Below, one piece after another: positions 1 through 8,212 of a stretch of 64,000 nucleotides of DNA (its first letter is position 1; every line of letters starts with the position of its first letter). The notes beneath the pieces are model-generated. The model was not told the DNA's origin, searched no databases, and worked only from the letters and a program-made list of their open reading frames with translations. The DNA comes from Streptomyces sp. KL109B. GTDB lineage: Bacteria; Actinomycetota; Actinomycetes; Streptomycetales; Streptomycetaceae. Position numbers and translations under genes: made by a program. The stretch lies in contig NZ_JASERL010000012.1 in NCBI RefSeq assembly GCF_030766935.1, forward strand, positions 245,249-309,248. The letters run 5' to 3'.

Positions 1-492
1 GGCTCCCTGCACCTGGAGTTCTTCGAGACCGGCGGCGAGACCGGCGGGGGCGAGCTGGTCTTCCTGGAGGTCGCCAACCGGGTCGGCGGCGCGGCCGTCG
101 TCCAGACCCACGAGCAGCACACCGGCGTGCACCTGCCCGCCCACGAGATCGCCGTCCGGCTCGGGCTCCCGCGCCCGCAGAGCGCGCCGCCCACCGGCCG
201 CCACCACGGCTGGCTCGCCTTCCCCGGCCACCATCTGGACGTAGACGCGGGCAGCGAACGGCACATCGACGTGCCCGCCTGGATCCGCGCCCACCCGTGC
301 GCCGACCGCATCCACGTCCTCGCCCCGGACCAGGAGACCCCGCGACACATCACGTACCAGGAGTGGGAGGTCCCCGTCTTCATCGAGGCATCACACTCCG
401 ACGCCGCGGAACTGCGCCGCTTCCTCACGGAGTGCGCCCGCGCCGTCCGCGTATCGACCCGGCCCCAGGTGGCGAAGGAGCGGGCGGCATGA
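1..492 (+). CDS. ATP-grasp domain protein, C-terminal part (5' end outside window)
   Basis: The frame is open from base 1, so the start lies upstream of the window. The visible 163 residues begin with a segment ending FLEVANRVGGA, which is the metal/ATP-binding end of an ATP-grasp fold, followed by about 120 residues of C-terminal lid. ATP-grasp enzymes join a carboxylate to an amine or thiol through an acyl phosphate. Next to an adenylating enzyme and amino acid exporters, a role as an amino acid ligase is reasonable, but the substrate cannot be read here. The stop codon overlaps the next gene by four bases (ATGA), so the two are translationally coupled. Confidence 0.75.
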   Translation, partial: GSLHLEFFETGGETGGGELVFLEVANRVGGAAVVQTHEQHTGVHLPAHEIAVRLGLPRPQSAPPTGRHHGWLAFPGHHLDVDAGSERHIDVPAWIRAHPCADRIHVLAPDQETPRHITYQEWEVPVFIEASHSDAAELRRFLTECARAVRVSTRPQVAKERAA

Positions 493-1502
493 GTGACACC
501 GCACCCACGGCCCGCGCCGTCCAGCAGGTCCGCAGGCCCCGCGGCAGGCCCGTGCCCGAGGACTTCGCCGAGGTCGAACTCGCCCTGCCCGCACTGGAGT
601 CGGGCGACGCCCTGGTGGAGAACCTGTGGCTGTCCGTGGACCCGTACATGCGCGAGTGCATGGACGCCGACTGGGACCTCGACAGCCCCCTCGAAGGCCG
701 CTCCATCGGCCGCGTCACCGAGTCCCGCAGCCCCGAACTCCCCGCCGGCGCCCTGGTCTTCCACCGCGACGGCTGGCGCACCCACACGGTCCTGACCGCC
801 GCCGACGCCCGGGTGCTGCCGCACTACGACGGGATCGCGCCGGAGACCTTCCTCGGCCTGCTCGGCGGCACCGGCCTGACCGCCTATGTGGCCCTCACCC
901 GAGTCGCCCGACTACAGCCGGGCGAGACCCTCTACATCTCCGCGGCGGCGGGCGGCGTCGGCACCGCGGCGGGACAGCTCGCCCGGCTGCTCGGCGCCGG
1001 CCGGATCGTGGGCAGCGCCGGATCGGCGGCCAAGGTCCGCATGCTGACCGAACGGCTCGGCTTCGACGCGGCCTTCGACCACCGGGCGGGCCCCTCCCTC
1101 GCCGCACAGCTCGCCAAGGCCGCACCCGACGGCATCGACGTCTGCCTCGACAACGTCGGCGGCGCGCACCTGGAAGCGGCCATCGGCGCGATGCGCGAGT
1201 TCGGCCGGATCGCCTGGTGCGGCGCCATCGCGCAGTACGACGCGGCCGCCGCGCCCGCGGCGCCCCGCAACCTGTTCGACCTGGTCGAGAAGAGCATCCG
1301 GCTCGAAGGCTTCCTCGTCGCCAACCACCGCGACGTACAAGCCGAGTTGGAGGAGTTCCTGGTGCCGCACCTGCGCTCCGGACGCGTCACCGACCGGCTG
1401 AGTGTGACGGACGGCTTCGAGCGGACCGTGGACGCGTTCCTCGGGATGCTGCGCGGCGACAACACCGGAAAGTCCGTCGTGCGGCTCACGCCGCGCGGCT
1501 GA
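489..1502 (+). CDS. NADP-dependent MDR oxidoreductase (zinc-independent, LTB4DH/CurA-like)
   Basis: This 337-residue protein has the layout of the medium-chain reductase family that reduces enone double bonds. An N-terminal GroES-like domain contains WLSVDPYMRECM, and the Rossmann domain has SAAAGGVGTAAGQLARLLGA for NADP(H). No zinc-ligand cysteine set is visible, which fits the leukotriene B4 dehydrogenase/CurA branch. ATG 489 was chosen over the longer open frame because it overlaps the upstream stop, the arrangement seen repeatedly in this operon. The substrate is unknown; a tailoring reduction in a biosynthetic pathway fits the context. Confidence 0.85.
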   Translation: MSDTAPTARAVQQVRRPRGRPVPEDFAEVELALPALESGDALVENLWLSVDPYMRECMDADWDLDSPLEGRSIGRVTESRSPELPAGALVFHRDGWRTHTVLTAADARVLPHYDGIAPETFLGLLGGTGLTAYVALTRVARLQPGETLYISAAAGGVGTAAGQLARLLGAGRIVGSAGSAAKVRMLTERLGFDAAFDHRAGPSLAAQLAKAAPDGIDVCLDNVGGAHLEAAIGAMREFGRIAWCGAIAQYDAAAAPAAPRNLFDLVEKSIRLEGFLVANHRDVQAELEEFLVPHLRSGRVTDRLSVTDGFERTVDAFLGMLRGDNTGKSVVRLTPRG

Positions 1503-1544
1503 GCGAGACCGCGCAAGCGATCCTAACGAAGCCGGAGACCCCTC

Positions 1545-2099
1545 ATGCCCTCCCCACCCTCGGGACTGCACGTCAACGTCGTCTCCCTCGGCACCACGCG
1601 ACGCGTCTGCGCCATCTGGAAGGTCGCGGGCCCCGCCGCCGAGTCCGAACGCCGCTGCGCCTTCCCGTACGCGCTGCTGCTGCCCCGCCGGGGAGCGGAA
1701 CAGGACTGGGCGGCCGAGCTCGCGCTCGCCGCGCTGGACGAGCGGGCGACCGGTGACGGGCCCGCCTGCGTCGACCTCACCACGCCCGCCGAGGGAGTCC
1801 GGTTCACGGCGCTGCGCCCCGGCCTGTGCCACCCGGACCTGATGGAGCTCTCCCGCGCGGCACTCGGCGGCGGCCACCGGGAGTGGACCGACCTCTCCCG
1901 CGACCGCCCCACCGTCTTTCACACCGCCGCGGCCCGGCCCTACACACTGCACCGGCACGCCGCCGCCGTCACCACCCACACCGAGGACGGCCCCGACCGC
2001 GTCCACGTCCTGCACCGCCGCCCGGAACACGTGCTGCGCGCCTTCGCCGCCGCACGCCTGGCCGCCCAGCGCCCACCCCACCAGAGGACACACCTGTGA
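1545..2099 (+). CDS. hypothetical protein of the ATP-grasp/adenylation operon
   Basis: A 184-residue soluble protein that I do not recognise. It has no signal peptide or membrane segment. It is rich in Arg, Ala and Pro and has two cysteines in the middle (PACVDL, GLCHPD). GC-rich third positions and a GTGA overlap with the next gene support real coding. It sits between an oxidoreductase and an adenylating enzyme, so a pathway-specific accessory or catalytic role is plausible. Nothing in the sequence gives a reaction. Confidence 0.6.
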   Translation: MPSPPSGLHVNVVSLGTTRRVCAIWKVAGPAAESERRCAFPYALLLPRRGAEQDWAAELALAALDERATGDGPACVDLTTPAEGVRFTALRPGLCHPDLMELSRAALGGGHREWTDLSRDRPTVFHTAAARPYTLHRHAAAVTTHTEDGPDRVHVLHRRPEHVLRAFAAARLAAQRPPHQRTHL

Positions 2100-3931
2100 G
2101 GCACTACCCCACCGACCTGCTGCTCGCCGTGGAACACGTCGAGCGCGCCATCGACCGCGGCGAACTCGGCGTGCTGCGCGCCGAGTTCACCCGCGCGGGC
2201 AGCGCCGCGTCGCTGCGCCGCTTCGACAGCTCCCAGCTCTACGAGGGTCTGGAGCGGCTCCTTGACGGCGTCTGCCAGTACCCCTGGCAGCCCTTGACCG
2301 ACAGCAACGACGTGCTGGAGTACGGGCCCGTCGGCGCCGTGGTCCTGGACGACGCGTCGGTGGACGCGTCCGCCGACGCCACACTGCGCGGGCTCCTGCT
2401 CGCCTGGGCCCTCGGCAACCCGGTGACCGTACGCTCGGCGCGGCCCGCGCTGTGGACCACCGTCATGGACGCACTGCGCGCGGCCGGCGTGCCGCTGCCC
2501 GCGGGCGCCACCGCCGAGCCCGGGGCGGACGTCCCCGGCGTACTCGTCGACGTACCGGAGCTGCCCCTGGACGCGGTGCTCGCCCTCGACTGCACCGCCC
2601 CCTGGGCGCACGGGCTGCTGCGCCGCAGGCACCGGCCGGGCCTGTCGCTCGCGCGGGCCCGCAGCGAGGACTCCGCCCAGTACGAGGGCAGGATGGCGGC
2701 CCGCATCCGCTACCTCCTCGCCCGCGCCCGGCGCACCCCGCACTACGCGGCACTTCCGAACGTGACAGACACCTCCGGCCTCACCGCCCTGCCCGTACTG
2801 GACAAGGCCACCCTTGAGGCCAACTCGCTGCCCGCGAGCCGGGCGATGTGCGCCGACGGCGCGGCCACCGGTGAGGTCCTGCGCTCCGGCGCCACCGGCG
2901 GCAACCCGAGGTTCATCCGCTACGCGCGCGGCGACTGGGACAACATGGTCCGCGAGGCCGTACCCGTCTGGTACGACCTCGGCGTCGAACCGGGCGACCG
3001 CATCGTCAACACCCTCTTCGGCGGCGGCATGTACGGCGGACTGACCACGTCGTTCAGCGAGTTCTCCCGCATGCCCGTCGAGTGCTGCACGACGGGACAG
3101 TTCGTCACGGTCGACGATCTGCTGATGCTCACCGAGAGCTTCCGCGCCAACGTCGTCCTCGGCATGCCCGCCCTGATCCTGCCGCTGCTGCGCGACGCCA
3201 AGCGCCGCGACCCCGCGTTCCGTATCGAGAAGGTCCTCTACGGCGGCACGCCCATGACGGAGACCGACAAGGACTGGCTGCGCCGGGAGTTGGGGGCCCG
3301 CGTGGTCTCCAGCGTGCTCGCGGCCAACGACGGCGCCCAGCTCGGCCACCAGTGCACCCGCCTCGGCGGCACCCTGCACCACGTCAACGACGACTACAAC
3401 CTCATCGAGGTGGTGGACGAGGACGGCGCCGTGCTGCCCGAAGGCACGGTCGGCGAACTGCTCGTCACCTGCCTGCAGAAGTTCGAGGGCCCCCTCGTGC
3501 GCTACCGCATCGGCGACAAGGGCCGCGTCGTCCACCACGACTGCCCGTGCGGGGTGTCAGGAAAGGTCCTGGAGTACCTGGGGCGCTCGGACGGCCTGAT
3601 CCGCTTCAAGGGCGAGACCGTCCTGTACCGCGACGTACTCGACGCCCTGGCCGAACTGGAGGTCTCCCAGCTGCAGATCGAGGTCCACACCGAGGGCAGC
3701 AAGGAGATCCTGACCCTCCGCACCGAGTCCCCTGGCGCCCTGCCGCCCGAGCGCGTACGGGAACTCCTCACCGCCGAATTCCCGGTCCTCGGCGACTGGC
3801 AGGACTTCGACGCGTCGATCGACCTGTACGAGCTGAGGGTCGAGTGCCTCGCCGAAGGGGAGCTGCCGCGCAACGCGGTCAGCGGCAAGGTGAAGCCCGT
3901 CATCGACCGCAGACTGGCGGTGGCCGCCTGA
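2096..3931 (+). CDS. adenylate-forming enzyme, PaaK/F390 synthetase-like, with unusual N-terminal domain
   Basis: This 611-residue protein starts at GTG 2096, overlapping the previous stop (GTGA). Residues from about 200 onward resemble phenylacetate-CoA ligase/coenzyme F390 synthetase enzymes. The nucleotide-binding loop is RSGATGGNP, followed by LYGGTPMTE, the YRIGDKGR segment and a C-terminal subdomain (ELPRNAVSGKVK). Such enzymes activate a carboxylate as an acyl adenylate. The first 190 residues are not usual for PaaK: EYGPVGAVVLDDAS and LLAWALGNPVTVRSARPALW recall the aldehyde dehydrogenase-like fold of LuxC acyl reductases, but without a catalytic half. It could activate an amino or aryl acid for a partner enzyme; the substrate is unknown. 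Confidence 0.8.
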   Translation: MRHYPTDLLLAVEHVERAIDRGELGVLRAEFTRAGSAASLRRFDSSQLYEGLERLLDGVCQYPWQPLTDSNDVLEYGPVGAVVLDDASVDASADATLRGLLLAWALGNPVTVRSARPALWTTVMDALRAAGVPLPAGATAEPGADVPGVLVDVPELPLDAVLALDCTAPWAHGLLRRRHRPGLSLARARSEDSAQYEGRMAARIRYLLARARRTPHYAALPNVTDTSGLTALPVLDKATLEANSLPASRAMCADGAATGEVLRSGATGGNPRFIRYARGDWDNMVREAVPVWYDLGVEPGDRIVNTLFGGGMYGGLTTSFSEFSRMPVECCTTGQFVTVDDLLMLTESFRANVVLGMPALILPLLRDAKRRDPAFRIEKVLYGGTPMTETDKDWLRRELGARVVSSVLAANDGAQLGHQCTRLGGTLHHVNDDYNLIEVVDEDGAVLPEGTVGELLVTCLQKFEGPLVRYRIGDKGRVVHHDCPCGVSGKVLEYLGRSDGLIRFKGETVLYRDVLDALAELEVSQLQIEVHTEGSKEILTLRTESPGALPPERVRELLTAEFPVLGDWQDFDASIDLYELRVECLAEGELPRNAVSGKVKPVIDRRLAVAA

Positions 3932-5208
3932 TGTTCCGCGACATGTTCCGCGATCACGTGGCCCGCATGATGCTCTGGGCGATCTCCCTTTCCAGCGTCG
4001 GCGTGGGCATCCACACCCTGGCCATGGGCCAGCTGCTCTACGAACGCACCGGCAGCCCGGCCGCGTTCGCGCTCGTCCTCACCCTGCAAGGAGTGGCCGC
4101 GTTCTGCGTGCTGCCGTTGTGCGGACCGCTCGTGGACGCCGTCAGCTCCAAGCGCGTGTACGCCCTGTGCGGCGTCGGTCGGGCCGTCACCGTCCTGCTG
4201 ATCATCGGGCTCGCGACGCTGCCGGGCGACCGGGCAGTGCCCTGGATGGTGGCGGTGGCCGCGCTGCTCGCCGTCTTCGACAACATCGAGCGCTCCGCCC
4301 TGTTCAAGCTCACGGCGCACCACGTGGACCAGACCCACATCACCCGGTTCAACGGCCTCATCGGGGTGGCGTTCCAGGCGGGCGCGCTCACCGGCATGGC
4401 GCTCCTCGGCCTCATCCTGACGTGGGGCGGCGCCGCGCAGGCGCTCCTGGTCGACGTCGTCATGGCGGCCACCTGCGCGCTCGTCGTGAGCCGCGTCCGC
4501 CTCACCTCCGCCGAGACGACGGCGCCGCTGTCGGTGCACACCCTCACCACGGCGATGGCCGGCACGGTGGGGGAGTGGCGGCGCATGCTCGGCCGCTACC
4601 GCGCCGACAAGGCGGTCTTCGTGATGATCGCCCTGTGCGCCGCGGACTTCGTGCTCGCCCAGGGGCTGAGCACCCTGGTCATCCCGCTGGCGGACGCCGC
4701 GCGCGGCGGCCAGGGCTGGTACATCGCCGCGCTGGAGGCCACCTTCGCGGTCGGCATGATCAGCGCGTCCTTCTTCACGAGCCGGCTGGTGTCCCAACGG
4801 CTGCTGCCCGTATGGCTGCTCCTCCAGGGCGGCGCAGCGGCGGCGCTCGCGCTCGGCGGATCGAGCGCGGTGCACTTCCTGGCCTTCTTCCTGGCCGGCT
4901 TCGCCAACCTGAACAGCCTGACCTGGCTGCTCACTTCGCTCCAGCAGCGGGCCGAGGACGACGCCAAGGGCAAGATGGCATCCCTGCGGCTGCTCGCCAT
5001 CGGCCTGGGCACGGCCGTGTTGATGCCGATGGTCGGCTGGTTCGCCAACTCGGGCCTCACGGCGGGCTTCTGGAGCCTCGCGGCCACCATGGCCGCCTTC
5101 GCCGTGGCCGGAACCTGGGTCTCCCGCACCTACGCACCACCGGCGGCCTCCGGCCACCCGGTGGTCCCGGCACCGGATGCCGGGGCGGCGACGGCGGAGT
5201 ACACGTGA
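3931..5208 (+). CDS. MFS transporter (probable product exporter)
   Basis: A 425-residue polytopic membrane protein with roughly twelve hydrophobic segments. The cytoplasmic loop GPLVDAVSSKRVY matches the major facilitator motif A region. Its shape is that of the MFS_3/EntS-like exporters that pump small products out. It starts one base inside the stop of the adenylating enzyme and ends one base inside the start of the regulator, so it belongs to the same transcript. Export or self-protection is inferred from position. Confidence 0.85.
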   Translation: MFRDMFRDHVARMMLWAISLSSVGVGIHTLAMGQLLYERTGSPAAFALVLTLQGVAAFCVLPLCGPLVDAVSSKRVYALCGVGRAVTVLLIIGLATLPGDRAVPWMVAVAALLAVFDNIERSALFKLTAHHVDQTHITRFNGLIGVAFQAGALTGMALLGLILTWGGAAQALLVDVVMAATCALVVSRVRLTSAETTAPLSVHTLTTAMAGTVGEWRRMLGRYRADKAVFVMIALCAADFVLAQGLSTLVIPLADAARGGQGWYIAALEATFAVGMISASFFTSRLVSQRLLPVWLLLQGGAAAALALGGSSAVHFLAFFLAGFANLNSLTWLLTSLQQRAEDDAKGKMASLRLLAIGLGTAVLMPMVGWFANSGLTAGFWSLAATMAAFAVAGTWVSRTYAPPAASGHPVVPAPDAGAATAEYT

Positions 5209-6146
5209 TGGGGATTCCGTTACGGAAATCCGAGCACGGGGCCGTACGGATCGCCAGAAGTCCGCTGTGGGAGAGCCTGGCCAGCATCGGACTCCTCGCG
5301 TCCCCGCGGGGCCCCGTCCCCTGGCCCTACGCCAACTGGGCGGAGAACGCCCGGCGTTCACTGCACCGTTCGGAACTCGTGGTTCCCGGGTGGCTCCGCT
5401 CTCTGTACTCCGCGTGCGGAGGCACGCTTCCCTCGTTTCTCACCGTGGTTCCCCTTTCGGCGAAGTGCGACCTGGACGAGGAGATCGAGTCGCTGCGCGC
5501 GGTGTCGCCCGCCCGGGTCAGGGCGGAACTGGAGCAGTGGTTTCCTCAGGGCACACCGCCCGAAGTCGCCTCCCTGCACTGTGATCCGGAGGCGGCCGTC
5601 GCCGAGCTGTGCGCCTTCCTGCCACGGTATTGGCGAGCCGCGCTGGCTCCGTTCGCCGCGCCCCTGCGGGCGGCCACCGAGGCGGAGATTCTCCTGCGTT
5701 TCCCCGTCCTGGCGCCCGGGGTGTCCCAGTTGGTCATCGTTCCGCTGCTGTTCGGCCGCGGCGCGTCCTTCTTCGCCGCGGCTCCGGACGGCACGAAGGC
5801 CCTGTCCTTCCAGGCGAAGGGGGCCGCGGCCCTGGTCGGCGACGCACGGGCCGACCGGCGGTCCGACGTGCCGGGCCGCGGCGACCGGCTGGAGATCCTG
5901 CTGGGCCGCAGCCGGGCCGGCGTGGTCCGCGGCCTCGTCGCGCCCACCACCACCTCGGCGCTGGCCGCGACGCTCGGCCTCGCCCCGAGCACGGTGTCCG
6001 AGCACCTCACCTCGCTGGTGGCGGCGGGAGTGGTGCAACGCCGCCGGGCGGGGGTCCGGGTCCTGTACGAACTGGACGGCTCCGGGGCCGCGTTGCTCGA
6101 ACAACTCGACAACCACCACAGTGTGGGCGGCGAGGCGCGCCAGTGA
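5208..6146 (+). CDS. ArsR-like winged-helix regulator with a TTA codon
   Basis: A 312-residue protein. About 220 N-terminal residues of unknown fold precede a winged helix-turn-helix near residues 235-300 (TSALAATLGLAPSTVSEHLTSLVAAGVVQRRR) typical of ArsR-type regulators in actinomycetes. Codon 5 (5220-5222) is TTA, which in Streptomyces needs the rare bldA tRNA, so translation is probably tied to development. It is coupled to the MFS gene by a one-base overlap and is the likely pathway-specific regulator. Confidence 0.8.
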   Translation: MGIPLRKSEHGAVRIARSPLWESLASIGLLASPRGPVPWPYANWAENARRSLHRSELVVPGWLRSLYSACGGTLPSFLTVVPLSAKCDLDEEIESLRAVSPARVRAELEQWFPQGTPPEVASLHCDPEAAVAELCAFLPRYWRAALAPFAAPLRAATEAEILLRFPVLAPGVSQLVIVPLLFGRGASFFAAAPDGTKALSFQAKGAAALVGDARADRRSDVPGRGDRLEILLGRSRAGVVRGLVAPTTTSALAATLGLAPSTVSEHLTSLVAAGVVQRRRAGVRVLYELDGSGAALLEQLDNHHSVGGEARQ

Positions 6147-6175
6147 ACAGACACCATGTGACACAGGAGGAACTG

Positions 6176-6673
6176 ATGGGACCGGAAGACGCCGATGGAA
6201 CCTACGGCAAACTGCTCGCCCTGCTCGACGAGCACGGGGCCGCGTACCGGGTGATCGAGCACGCTCCGGAGGGCGGGACCGAAGCGGTCAGCCGCCTGCG
6301 CGGGCATGAGCTCGGGCAGGCGGCCAAGTGCATCGTCGTGATGGTGAAGATCGGCAAGAAGGAGAAGCGGCACGCCCTGGTGGTGGTGCCGGGGGACAAG
6401 CGGATCGACCTGTCCGCGGTGAAGGCGCTTTACGGCGGCAGTTACGCGGGCTTCGCGTCGCCCGGAATCGCCGAGGAACTCGCCAAGTCGCCGAGCGGCA
6501 CCATTCTTCCCTTTTCCTTCGACGACCGATTGGAACTCATCGTGGACCCCGGCCTGTTGAACCACCCCGAGTTCTATTTCAACGCCGCCAGACTCGACCG
6601 CTCGCTCGCGCTGTCCACGGCCGACTACCGGTCCGTCGCCGATCCCCGGGTGGAGCCGGTCTCACTGGACTGA
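6176..6673 (+). CDS. YbaK/ProX-type aminoacyl-tRNA editing domain protein
   Basis: A 165-residue free-standing YbaK-like domain. Proteins of this family hydrolyse mischarged aminoacyl-tRNAs in trans. The family pattern is visible in the lysine of AAKCIVVMVK, the strand HALVVVPGDKRIDL and the loop FASPGIAEEL. ATG 6176 was chosen because an AGGAGG sits five bases upstream; a GTG at 6143 overlapping the previous stop is the alternative. Next to amino acid export and activation genes, it may protect the producer from charging its own amino acid analogue onto tRNA. That role is inference. Confidence 0.85.
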   Translation: MGPEDADGTYGKLLALLDEHGAAYRVIEHAPEGGTEAVSRLRGHELGQAAKCIVVMVKIGKKEKRHALVVVPGDKRIDLSAVKALYGGSYAGFASPGIAEELAKSPSGTILPFSFDDRLELIVDPGLLNHPEFYFNAARLDRSLALSTADYRSVADPRVEPVSLD

Positions 6674-7279
6674 CGGGGTGAGTGCCAGGGCCATGCCCAG
6701 GCCGACGAGCACGGTGCCGATCACCTTGTTCAGCACGGCCTGCCGCCGCAGCAGCCGGGCGCGCAGGCTCGGGTTGGAGAAGAGGGTCGCCGCGAGGGCG
6801 AACCAGACGAGATGCGCGAAGGACATGAACAGTCCGTAGCCGAGTTGCTGGGCGACCGGGGTGTCGGCGCTGACCACCTGCGTGTACGTGCTCAGGACGA
6901 ACAGCATGGTCTTGGGGTTCAGCGCGTTGGTCAGGAACCCGGTGCGCAGCGCCCCGGCCTTCGAAAGGCCGCCGCCGTCCGAGAGGTCGATGTCCACCTT
7001 GGCCTTCGTGACGAACGTCCTGTACCCGATGAACACCAGGTACGCGGCGCCGACCAGCTTCATCGCCGTGAACAGGGCCGGAGTGCGCGTCACCAGCAGT
7101 CCCACGCCGAGCATGGTGTAGGTGACATGGACGAGCACTCCGAGGGAGATGCCCACAGCCGCCAGAAGTCCCGCGGTCCGTCCGTACAGATAGCTGTTGC
7201 GGACGGTCATCGCGAAGTCCGCACCGGGACTGATGACAGCCAGAATGGTGATGACCGCTACGGCGATTATCTGACCCAT
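6662..7279 (-). CDS. LysE/RhtB-family amino acid exporter
   Basis: A 205-residue membrane protein with about six hydrophobic segments. The start ISPGADFAMTVRNSYLYGRTAGLLAAVGISLG is the signature of LysE/RhtB transporters, which export amino acids and their derivatives. A GGGGA ribosome site lies just before ATG 7279. Its 3' end overlaps the convergent editing gene by 12 bases. It follows the dioxygenase gene on the same strand by 23 bases and likely exports that enzyme's hydroxylated amino acid or the cluster product. Confidence 0.88.
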   Translation of the reverse strand: MGQIIAVAVITILAVISPGADFAMTVRNSYLYGRTAGLLAAVGISLGVLVHVTYTMLGVGLLVTRTPALFTAMKLVGAAYLVFIGYRTFVTKAKVDIDLSDGGGLSKAGALRTGFLTNALNPKTMLFVLSTYTQVVSADTPVAQQLGYGLFMSFAHLVWFALAATLFSNPSLRARLLRRQAVLNKVIGTVLVGLGMALALTPSVQ

Positions 7280-7302
7280 TTCCCCGTTTTCCGCCTTCTA
7301 TG

Positions 7303-8043
7303 TCAGGGCTTGTGGCGATAGGTGATCACCAGTACGTCACGCGAGGCGGGGGTCCCGGGATCCAATTGCTCGATGGGTGAGACACCATGGTAGACGCGTT
7401 CGTCATTGACGAGTGCGAGATCGAGGGTTTCGGCCAGGGTGAATTTCTCCACCGGGGCCTTCTCCAGATCGAAAATGGTGCTCTCGCCGCCGATGGCGTT
7501 GTGGCGGCCGATCATGGCCATCAGGACAAAGGTGACACCGTCCCTGTGCACCCCCTCGGGGGTCGGCCTGCCGACCTCCTCGCCGTTCACCTCGATGCGG
7601 AACTGGTGCGCCTCGATGTGCCAGCCCGAGTACGGGGCGAGCCGGCCGAAGACGCCGGCACCCAGCCTGATCAGGCTGTCCATCGTGCTGCCACGCAGGA
7701 TCTCGTCCTCGAACGGCTCGTAGTGCCGGGCGACCCCGCCGTTGAGGTCGTTGAAGTCCAGCGTCTGATAGTGCGGCCGGTGGGCCTCGACCCGGTAGTC
7801 GTCGCTCGCCCGGGGCGCGCTCAGCGTGGCGTGCCGCCGGCGCCGGTAGCGGCCTCCGTCGGCCATGTAGCCGTCGAGCGGCATTCGGTTCCAGCTGTCC
7901 CGTAACGCGTCCAGATCGGCCAGCGCGTTCCCGGACCGCTTCAGGAGGAGCTCCTTCACCTGGTCGCCCGGGACCAGGTGGTAGCTCTTCCCGGAAAGGG
8001 ATTCGCAGATGCCCTCAATTCCGGAAACGTATTGCGAATTCAT
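7303..8043 (-). CDS. 2-oxoglutarate/Fe(II) dioxygenase, BsmA/IDO-like
   Basis: A 246-residue enzyme of the 2OG-Fe dioxygenase family known for hydroxylating free aliphatic amino acids (isoleucine dioxygenase type). The iron triad is visible as HRD in GVHRDGVTFVLMAMIGRHN with the distal His in DERVYHGVSP. The Arg of RDVLVITYR probably binds 2-oxoglutarate. Start 8043 was chosen over a longer frame because GGGGGA lies just upstream and MNSQYVSGIEG begins the conserved part. It is co-transcribed with the LysE exporter. Confidence 0.85.
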   Translation of the reverse strand: MNSQYVSGIEGICESLSGKSYHLVPGDQVKELLLKRSGNALADLDALRDSWNRMPLDGYMADGGRYRRRRHATLSAPRASDDYRVEAHRPHYQTLDFNDLNGGVARHYEPFEDEILRGSTMDSLIRLGAGVFGRLAPYSGWHIEAHQFRIEVNGEEVGRPTPEGVHRDGVTFVLMAMIGRHNAIGGESTIFDLEKAPVEKFTLAETLDLALVNDERVYHGVSPIEQLDPGTPASRDVLVITYRHKP

Positions 8044-8212
8044 TTGTCCCCCGTTGCCTTCGTGATTTCCGCCGTCCCTGATGATGCGGTTCGCCGCCCC
8101 GCGTGTCAACTGCGATCCGGGTCGCTCACCGAATTGTTCGCGCGGACGTCATCCAGGGCTGGTATTTAGTGGGAAGAAATCGAATCGAAGGGGTGTTTCG
8201 GCTCCGCCCGAA

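Noticed and set aside
3502..5361. 619-codon open frame antisense to the MFS gene
   Set aside because: It is the shadow of two GC-rich genes on the opposite strand; its protein is Arg/Gly/His repeats without any fold, and the plus strand has clear MFS helices.
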